A stretch of DNA of 9,554 nt from the NCBI GenBank assembly GCA_030609125.1, contig JAUWCW010000053.1, forward strand, positions 1 through 9,554, in the 5' to 3' direction. The stretch is from Candidatus Rokuibacteriota bacterium. Lineage in GTDB: Bacteria; JAUVQV01. How positions within the stretch are numbered: position 1 is the first letter of the stretch; the number at the start of each line of letters is the position of its first letter. This document shows positions 5,370-9,554 of this stretch, one piece after another. Made by a program: the position numbers and the translations under genes. The notes under the pieces are model-generated. The model was given only the letters and a program-made list of their open reading frames with translations, made no database searches and was not told the origin of the DNA.

Positions 5370-7310
5370 TCAGTCTCCCCCGACGGCGGAGGCCGCAGCC
5401 TCCCCTGCGTCTTCGCTCTTCCCGGGGGGGGGCGCCTTCTGCCACCGGCCGAGAACGTAGGAAGCGGCGGCGGCGACAAATCCGAAGGAAAAGACGCTGA
5501 GCACCCTGGGGATCCCCTCCACCCCCACCAGGTCATAGAGGAAGACCTTCGCCGCGCCGACGAGAGTTATGAGAAGAGCCACGTTTCTCAGCTCGCGGTT
5601 GCGGCTGACGTAGGCGAGAACGAAGAACCCTATCGCCGCTGCGTTTATCAGGAGGGACTGGGCGCCCGAAAAGGCGTTGCCTATCTCTTTCCCGCCTCCG
5701 GTGCTGAGCAGGAAGTTGTAGACCCCGACACGGTAGAGGAAGAACCACCCCGTCAGTGAGGCGAACAGCAGTGAGACGCCGCCCAGGTCCCTTTTGTCGA
5801 TACGCGAAAAGACCACCGAGTCCGCGGGCGGGCTCTTCCGGCGACACCACCGGTAGTGGAGCAGCCCGACAACGGCTACCGTTCCCGAAGCGGCGATCCC
5901 GAGAAGAAGCGGCACGCCGGCCTGACCCCCGGCGAGCACGGCCGCCAGGGCCAGGGCAACGAACACCTGCATAAGGTAAGAGATGACACGCGTTCCTCCG
6001 CTCTGCCAGCGGTCGGAGATGATGGCCAGGTGAAAGGCCGACGCCGACAGCAGGGGCACGGCCGCCAGGAGGGCTCCCGTCGCCGCCGAAAGGGCCAGGA
6101 CGAGCAGGACAACGGCGGCGAAAGTGAAGGAGTTGAACTCCAGGGCGCTGAGTCTCTTCCCCTTGACCATGAAGGAAGCGATCCCCATGAGCGCGCTGGC
6201 CGCCACCACGCCGGTGACGCCGAGCCCGATTCCGCTCTCCCACAGCGGAATCGCCACGTGCTGCGCGGCGGTGAAGAAAACAAAGGCGCTCGCCGCGGGG
6301 GCAACGTAATCGAAGGCGAGCTTCCTCTCCCTGTGGATCCGATACATTCCGAGAAAGGCGCTGCCGAAAAAGAACAGGGCCAGCACCGCCACGGCGGGGA
6401 TGAACCAGTAGGGAAACAGATAGGGGCTCGGGAAATCCGGGTCCAGGAGAACAGCCTTGACCCTGAAGGCCCAGATCTGCATGACGACCCCTGTCAGGGC
6501 AAACAGGGCCCACCTCAGCCAGTCGCGCTTGAGGTCAAGCGCCGAGGCCAACGCCATGGCGTTGGCCGCGAGCAGCAGCACCGCCAGCAGAGGCAGGGAG
6601 GGAACGGGGAAATTCAGGGCCACCCCGGCCAGGGCCATTCCCAGTGTCCCGGCCACCGTCGGCGCCAGGCTCTTCGCCGTCCGGCCCGTGAAAGCCATTC
6701 CGACCCCTGTACCGAGCAGCAGGAGGTAGGCCGGCGCGGTGGGGAGAGACCCGAATCGCGTGTGGGTCTCTATGATAATGGAGAACATGAGCAGGGCCCC
6801 GGAGATGGAGAAGACCGGGGCAATGGAGCTCCCCTTCCGGTAGCGAAACCAGCCGATGAGCATGATGGCGGCGGCGTAGACCATGCCGAGAAGCGAGCCG
6901 ACGTGCTTTTCGATAACGCCGCTGTCGGTGACGGTGCGAAGGGCTAGAGCGACGACGAGAACGAAACAGAGCGTTGAAATCCGGGGAAGCAGGGCGCTCG
7001 AGCCGGCCCAGGCGACGATGCCGTCGGGCTTCTTCGCCGGAGACACGGCCTTTTCCGCAGCGGCCGCGCGCTCTGCCTCGGGGATGACGTCGGTTACCAT
7101 GGTCACCATGCCGGCGGTCATGGTCTCGACCTTCTTCTGCAGCTTGGCCACCTGGGCGGCAAGCTCTTCGACGCGGCGGTTCTCGGCCTCAGGGGCGACT
7201 TCCGTCACCATGGTCACCATGCCGGCGGCCAGCTCGCCAACCCGGTCCTGCAGCTGCTCGATCCTCGCGGAAAGGCCCTCAACACGCTGCTCAAGCGACT
7301 TGTCCGTCAC
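5370..7310 (-). CDS. DUF2339-like polytopic membrane protein with coiled-coil N-terminus
   Basis: This is a 646-aa integral membrane protein of unknown function. Residues 1-105 are soluble and charged: two coiled-coil segments (about 5-28 and 45-64), each followed by the duplicated motif AGMVTMVT-[ED]-V-x-PEAE. From about residue 108 on there are roughly 17-19 hydrophobic segments of membrane-spanning length. The C-terminal block ELRNVALLITLVGAAKVFLY, followed by DL and GIPRVLSVFSFG, matches the conserved end of DUF2339 membrane proteins (RxxAL-KVFLYDL-x-RVLSF type). The start is a GTG at 7310, supported by AAGGAG (7323-7318) 7 nt upstream. It follows nrfD by 43 bp with no terminator and precedes the thioredoxin/TPR gene by 18 bp, so it is probably in the same operon. 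A role linked to the respiratory complex is inferred from context only. The family call rests mainly on the C-terminus and topology. Confidence 0.75.
   Translation of the reverse strand: MTDKSLEQRVEGLSARIEQLQDRVGELAAGMVTMVTEVAPEAENRRVEELAAQVAKLQKKVETMTAGMVTMVTDVIPEAERAAAAEKAVSPAKKPDGIVAWAGSSALLPRISTLCFVLVVALALRTVTDSGVIEKHVGSLLGMVYAAAIMLIGWFRYRKGSSIAPVFSISGALLMFSIIIETHTRFGSLPTAPAYLLLLGTGVGMAFTGRTAKSLAPTVAGTLGMALAGVALNFPVPSLPLLAVLLLAANAMALASALDLKRDWLRWALFALTGVVMQIWAFRVKAVLLDPDFPSPYLFPYWFIPAVAVLALFFFGSAFLGMYRIHRERKLAFDYVAPAASAFVFFTAAQHVAIPLWESGIGLGVTGVVAASALMGIASFMVKGKRLSALEFNSFTFAAVVLLVLALSAATGALLAAVPLLSASAFHLAIISDRWQSGGTRVISYLMQVFVALALAAVLAGGQAGVPLLLGIAASGTVAVVGLLHYRWCRRKSPPADSVVFSRIDKRDLGGVSLLFASLTGWFFLYRVGVYNFLLSTGGGKEIGNAFSGAQSLLINAAAIGFFVLAYVSRNRELRNVALLITLVGAAKVFLYDLVGVEGIPRVLSVFSFGFVAAAASYVLGRWQKAPPPGKSEDAGEAAASAVGGD
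7096..7228 (-). repeat. In-frame 22-bp direct repeat (37-codon period) in the DUF2339-like gene
   Basis: A 22-bp block beginning ACCATGGTCACCATGCC is identical at 7096-7117 and 7207-7228, offset 111 bp, which is exactly 37 codons. It encodes the repeated AGMVTMVT of residues 29-36 and 66-73, each preceded by a coiled-coil heptad stretch. It looks like a tandem in-frame duplication of a coiled-coil plus motif unit. The flanking codons have diverged, so it is not a recent copy over its full length. Confidence 0.85.
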
Positions 7311-7317
7311 CCCGCCA

Positions 7318-7323
7318 CTCCTT
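7318..7323 (-). promoter_or_regulatory. Ribosome binding site fixing the GTG start of the DUF2339-like gene
   Basis: AAGGAG on the minus strand lies 7 nt before GTG (7310-7308). The next in-frame ATG is 30 codons further in, so this site decides the start. Confidence 0.75.
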
Positions 7324-7353
7324 TTCCGGCATGGACTGATGGTTCTCTGAATT

Positions 7354-8565
7354 TCAAGCGCCTGTGCTTTCGTCCTCCGTCAGCCGCCCCGCGGCGTACG
7401 CCTCTTCAACGCTCCTGAACATGGGGAGCACCTTTTCGAAAAGAACCAGGAGGACCAATGGGGCAACGATGATGACGATCGTCGCCAGGATCCCCTCCTT
7501 TTCGAAGAACCGGGGCTGGAAGGGATCCCGCAGTCCCTTGAGGCTCTTGGAGAAGAGCTGGCCGCCGATGACTACGTTCCAGCGCATCGAGAAAACCTGG
7601 ATGAGCAGGATGAACGAGGCGGCGGCGGCAAGAATGTTCTGGACCCGGGGCTTCATCTGGCCGCCGAGAAGAACCGTGATCATCAGGAGGATGAAGGGGA
7701 TCAGCGAGCCGAAGACGAGCTGCACGGAGAAGAAGCTGAAAGCGAGACGGGTCGTCAGAAGCAGGCTGATGATCTCCCACTCTTCAGCCGACTCGTAGGC
7801 GAGAGTGATGATCTCGAGCAGCTCCAGGGTCACCGTCAGGATCATGAAGAGCCAGAGCCAGCGGACCATGGTGGCCACCGTCTCGCGCACGATGGGCAGA
7901 CCTTTGAGAAGCATGGCGACCTGGTACATCAGGATCATCGCCGCGATCCCCGACACGATCGCCGAGAAGAGGAAGATGATCGGCATGAGCGCCGTCGACC
8001 ACCAGGGATTGGCCTTGATGGCGCCGAAGAGAAAACCGACGTAGCCGTGGAGGAAGCACGCCGAGGGGATGCCGATGGCGGCGAGGACGGTGACTATCTT
8101 GTGGTCCTTCGCCAGGGCCGCGTCGGAGATGTCGTAGGTTCCCAGGGCGAGGGTCGCGAAGACGGTGCGCTTCAGCCCCCGGCTCTGACGGGCCATGAGG
8201 ACGATGTCCTTGCGGAAGACGAACCAGACCTCAAGAACGAGGATCATCAGGTACCAGTTGTAGGCCAGTCCGAAGCCGGCCATGGCCGACGAGGGGTTGG
8301 GAGTGATCATGATGCTCATGGCCCGCTGAGGCTGGCCGAGATGGTTGAGAAGCGGCCAGGTGGCGACGATCATGAAGGCGAGCGACGCCACCAGCGAGAA
8401 CCGCCCGATCGGCCAGAGTTCCTTGCGGTTGAAGACGTGGTAGAGGGAGGAGACGATGAAGGCCCCGGCGACGAGCCCCGTGACATACGGGTAGGTCACG
8501 ATCATCAGCGACCAGGTGATGTGAATGTCGTTGGGAAAGGCGTATCCCAATACCTCCGGTATCAT
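7354..8565 (-). CDS. NrfD/PsrC-family (HmcC/DsrP-type) membrane quinone-interacting subunit
   Basis: This 403-aa membrane protein of NrfD-type respiratory complexes exchanges electrons between the quinone pool and a periplasmic Fe-S or cytochrome partner. About nine to ten transmembrane segments are visible from residue 16 to 380. Family features include NHLGQPQRA (74-82), FLHGYVGFLFGA (171-182) and FSMRWNVVIGGQ (325-336); the last resembles the R-x-N-V-V-I-x-G-Q block of DsrP, HmcC and ActC-like proteins. The length fits this roughly 400-aa, ten-helix branch better than the shorter NrfD proper. I chose ATG 8565 because AAGGAGG lies 4 nt upstream and because its ATGA overlaps the stop of the upstream Fe-S gene, which points to translational coupling. 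The open frame extends 11 codons further upstream without support. The exact complex cannot be named without the full cytochrome. Confidence 0.9.
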   Translation of the reverse strand: MIPEVLGYAFPNDIHITWSLMIVTYPYVTGLVAGAFIVSSLYHVFNRKELWPIGRFSLVASLAFMIVATWPLLNHLGQPQRAMSIMITPNPSSAMAGFGLAYNWYLMILVLEVWFVFRKDIVLMARQSRGLKRTVFATLALGTYDISDAALAKDHKIVTVLAAIGIPSACFLHGYVGFLFGAIKANPWWSTALMPIIFLFSAIVSGIAAMILMYQVAMLLKGLPIVRETVATMVRWLWLFMILTVTLELLEIITLAYESAEEWEIISLLLTTRLAFSFFSVQLVFGSLIPFILLMITVLLGGQMKPRVQNILAAAASFILLIQVFSMRWNVVIGGQLFSKSLKGLRDPFQPRFFEKEGILATIVIIVAPLVLLVLFEKVLPMFRSVEEAYAAGRLTEDESTGA

Positions 8566-9350
8566 CTTACCTCCTTGTCGAGAGCGATGTAGAAGCACTG
8601 CGGCTCCGTCAGCAACTCAGGCTGCAGAACCCCCACCCGCTCGGTGAGAATCCGCTTGCGGACGGGGTCGAATGTGTCACGCATGTCGGCCAGCTGCCGC
8701 GCTCCCACGGGGCAGGCCTCGACACAGGCGGTGGTCCGCCCCTTGACAAGGCGGTGGTAGCAGAGGGTGCACTTCTGGGCGATCCCGGCGATGGAGAGGC
8801 TCCTGTCGTGGGTGATGAACCGGGCCCCGTAGGGACAGGCCTGGACGCAGTAGCCGCAGCCGACGCAGTAGTTGCTGTCCACCAGCACCACCCCGTCGCG
8901 GGTGCGGTAGGTCGCACCCACGGGGCAAACCTGCACACAGGGAGGTTTCTCGCAGTGGTTGCAGATTTTCGGAACGAAGAAGGACTTGGCGACCTTCATG
9001 TGGCCGACGTTTTCCTGGAAGCCGTACAGCGCGCCGTCCGGAGAATCCACTTCCCCCTCCCCTTCCTCGCCGATCTCGTAGCGCTCCACCCAGGTCCGGA
9101 CGTACCCGTCGGGGACCAGGTTTTCCTCCTTGCAGCCCTTGACGCACATGCCGCAGCCGATGCACCTGGTGGTGTCCACCAGGTAGGCCCAGCGGTGCTC
9201 GTTCCAGTTGTAATCCTCCAGGGGAACACCGCCAATGGTGCCCGTGGAAGCGCTCCCCTTCTCCCCGGGGCCGAGCACCAGGAAGGTCACACAGCCGCCG
9301 GAGACCAGGGCCGCCTTCCGCAAGAAATCACGTCGTGATACGTTGTTCAT
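8562..9350 (-). CDS. Tat-exported 4x[4Fe-4S] ferredoxin-like respiratory subunit (HmcB/DsrO/NrfC type)
   Basis: This is the electron-transfer subunit of an NrfD-type complex and probably sits on the periplasmic face of the membrane. The 262-aa protein opens with a twin-arginine signal, SRRDFLRKAAL (residues 5-15), and a hydrophobic stretch, with likely cleavage near GSAS. Sixteen cysteines form four cluster motifs: Cys63/66/69/73, Cys130/133/138/142, Cys162/165/168/172 and Cys194/197/209/213. The last has the long spacing typical of this family, and the four groups exchange ligands in pairs as in DmsB/NrfC-like proteins. The ATG at 9350 is preferred over the frame extension to 9428 because it places the Tat motif near the N-terminus. 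The upstream extension also overlaps the end of the cytochrome gene. The intergenic gap is 13 bp, and AGGAG overlaps the cytochrome stop codon. The TGA overlaps the NrfD-family start by 4 bp. Confidence 0.93.
   Translation of the reverse strand: MNNVSRRDFLRKAALVSGGCVTFLVLGPGEKGSASTGTIGGVPLEDYNWNEHRWAYLVDTTRCIGCGMCVKGCKEENLVPDGYVRTWVERYEIGEEGEGEVDSPDGALYGFQENVGHMKVAKSFFVPKICNHCEKPPCVQVCPVGATYRTRDGVVLVDSNYCVGCGYCVQACPYGARFITHDRSLSIAGIAQKCTLCYHRLVKGRTTACVEACPVGARQLADMRDTFDPVRKRILTERVGVLQPELLTEPQCFYIALDKEVR
8570..8576 (-). promoter_or_regulatory. Ribosome binding site fixing the nrfD-type gene start
   Basis: AAGGAGG on the minus strand is positioned 4 nt before ATG 8565 and lies within the last codons of the Fe-S gene. 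It favours the internal ATG over the upstream one at 8598. Confidence 0.8.
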
Positions 9351-9363
9351 CTCCGCCTCTCTC

Positions 9364-9554
9364 CTATGGTGTCGGGTCGTGGGGTGAGTGACAGTCGAAA
9401 CAGACCTCGTCGGAAGCCTCCTCCGCACCCTGCTCCACCGGATGGCTTTTAATGTTCACCTGGGGAAAGCCCTCGGGCCGGGCGTCAAGCTCCGCGTGAC
9501 AGCGGCCGCACAGCTTCAGGACGCTCTTGACCCGCGGCATGTCGGCGTACTTGT
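9364..9554 (-). CDS. Multihaem cytochrome c, C-terminal fragment (runs off the right edge)
   Basis: The minus strand has an open frame from the window edge to a TAG at 9366-9364, giving 62 residues. They contain two c-type haem sites, CGRCH (fragment residues 15-19) and CFDCH (51-55), followed by SPHDP. This is the pattern of doubled-CXXCH multihaem cytochromes, in which CHxPH supplies an axial histidine; SHPVEQ in between offers another. The protein would be periplasmic or membrane-attached and haem-loaded by the Ccm/Ccs system. As first visible gene of the operon it fits the cytochrome partner of the Fe-S and NrfD-type subunits (HmcA, DsrJ or NrfB role). The total haem number, the N-terminus and any extra upstream genes lie outside the window. 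The stop codon overlaps the ribosome binding site of the next gene. Confidence 0.85.
   Translation of the reverse strand, partial: KYADMPRVKSVLKLCGRCHAELDARPEGFPQVNIKSHPVEQGAEEASDEVCFDCHSPHDPTP

Noticed and set aside
4140-5759. 539-codon plus-strand open frame antisense to the thioredoxin/TPR gene
   Set aside because: It is opposite a gene with signal peptide, domain structure and a good Shine-Dalgarno. Its composition follows antisense codon bias, and it starts inside the palindromic element.
9289-9300. Lipobox at Cys20 of the Tat Fe-S protein
   Set aside because: The residues before Cys20 are S-G-G, lacking the hydrophobic residue expected at -3. A non-lipidated Tat signal or anchor is more likely.

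Overview
High-GC bacterial DNA with compact, mostly operonic genes. It suggests a Gram-negative-type bacterium with anaerobic or c-type-cytochrome-based respiration. The markers are a multihaem cytochrome tail, a Tat-exported protein with four [4Fe-4S] clusters, an NrfD/DsrP-type membrane quinol subunit, and a LarE with the three-cysteine pattern. Desulfobacterota-like or Synergistota-like ancestry is possible, but the taxon cannot be fixed from this window.

Layout, left to right. (1) Positions 1-89 (-) are the first 29 codons of a nitroreductase-family gene that runs off the left edge. A 260-bp intergenic region with a candidate promoter and a perfect 8+8 bp palindrome separates it from the divergent rpiA (350-1033, +, GTG start). 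(2) rpiA converges, with a 6-bp gap, on a two-gene minus-strand unit, cysE-larE (2524 to 1040). (3) cysE diverges across 56 bp from a RumA/RlmD-type rRNA uracil-C5 methyltransferase (2581-3930, +). (4) Positions 3931-4238 hold no convincing gene. They contain a large nested inverted repeat, a 24-bp outer stem with one mismatch plus a 15-bp inner stem, in the convergent 3' space between the methyltransferase and the next minus-strand operon. (5) From 9554 down to 4239 is one minus-strand operon: multihaem cytochrome c (C-terminus only), Tat-type 4x[4Fe-4S] protein, NrfD-family membrane protein, DUF2339-like polytopic membrane protein with a coiled-coil N-terminus, and an exported thioredoxin-fold/TPR protein whose CxxC has become SxxS.

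How the genes fit together. The first three operon products form the classic cytochrome/ferredoxin-like/NrfD trio of membrane-bound quinone-interacting redox complexes (HmcABC, DsrJOP, NrfBCD and related). The NrfD protein would exchange electrons with quinone, the Fe-S protein would carry them at the periplasmic face, and the cytochrome would exchange them with periplasmic partners. The DUF2339-like and SxxS-thioredoxin/TPR genes follow with short gaps and good ribosome binding sites, so they are probably co-expressed. They may be assembly or accessory factors, but that is inference. cysE-larE pairs cysteine precursor synthesis with a sulfur-transferring enzyme, a possible sulfur-supply link.

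The best candidates for something undescribed are the nested palindromic element at 3964-4211, the five-gene respiratory operon with its cysteine-less thioredoxin/TPR protein and DUF2339 partner, and the orphan cysE-larE pair. No CRISPR array, tRNA, rRNA, transposase or phage gene was seen.
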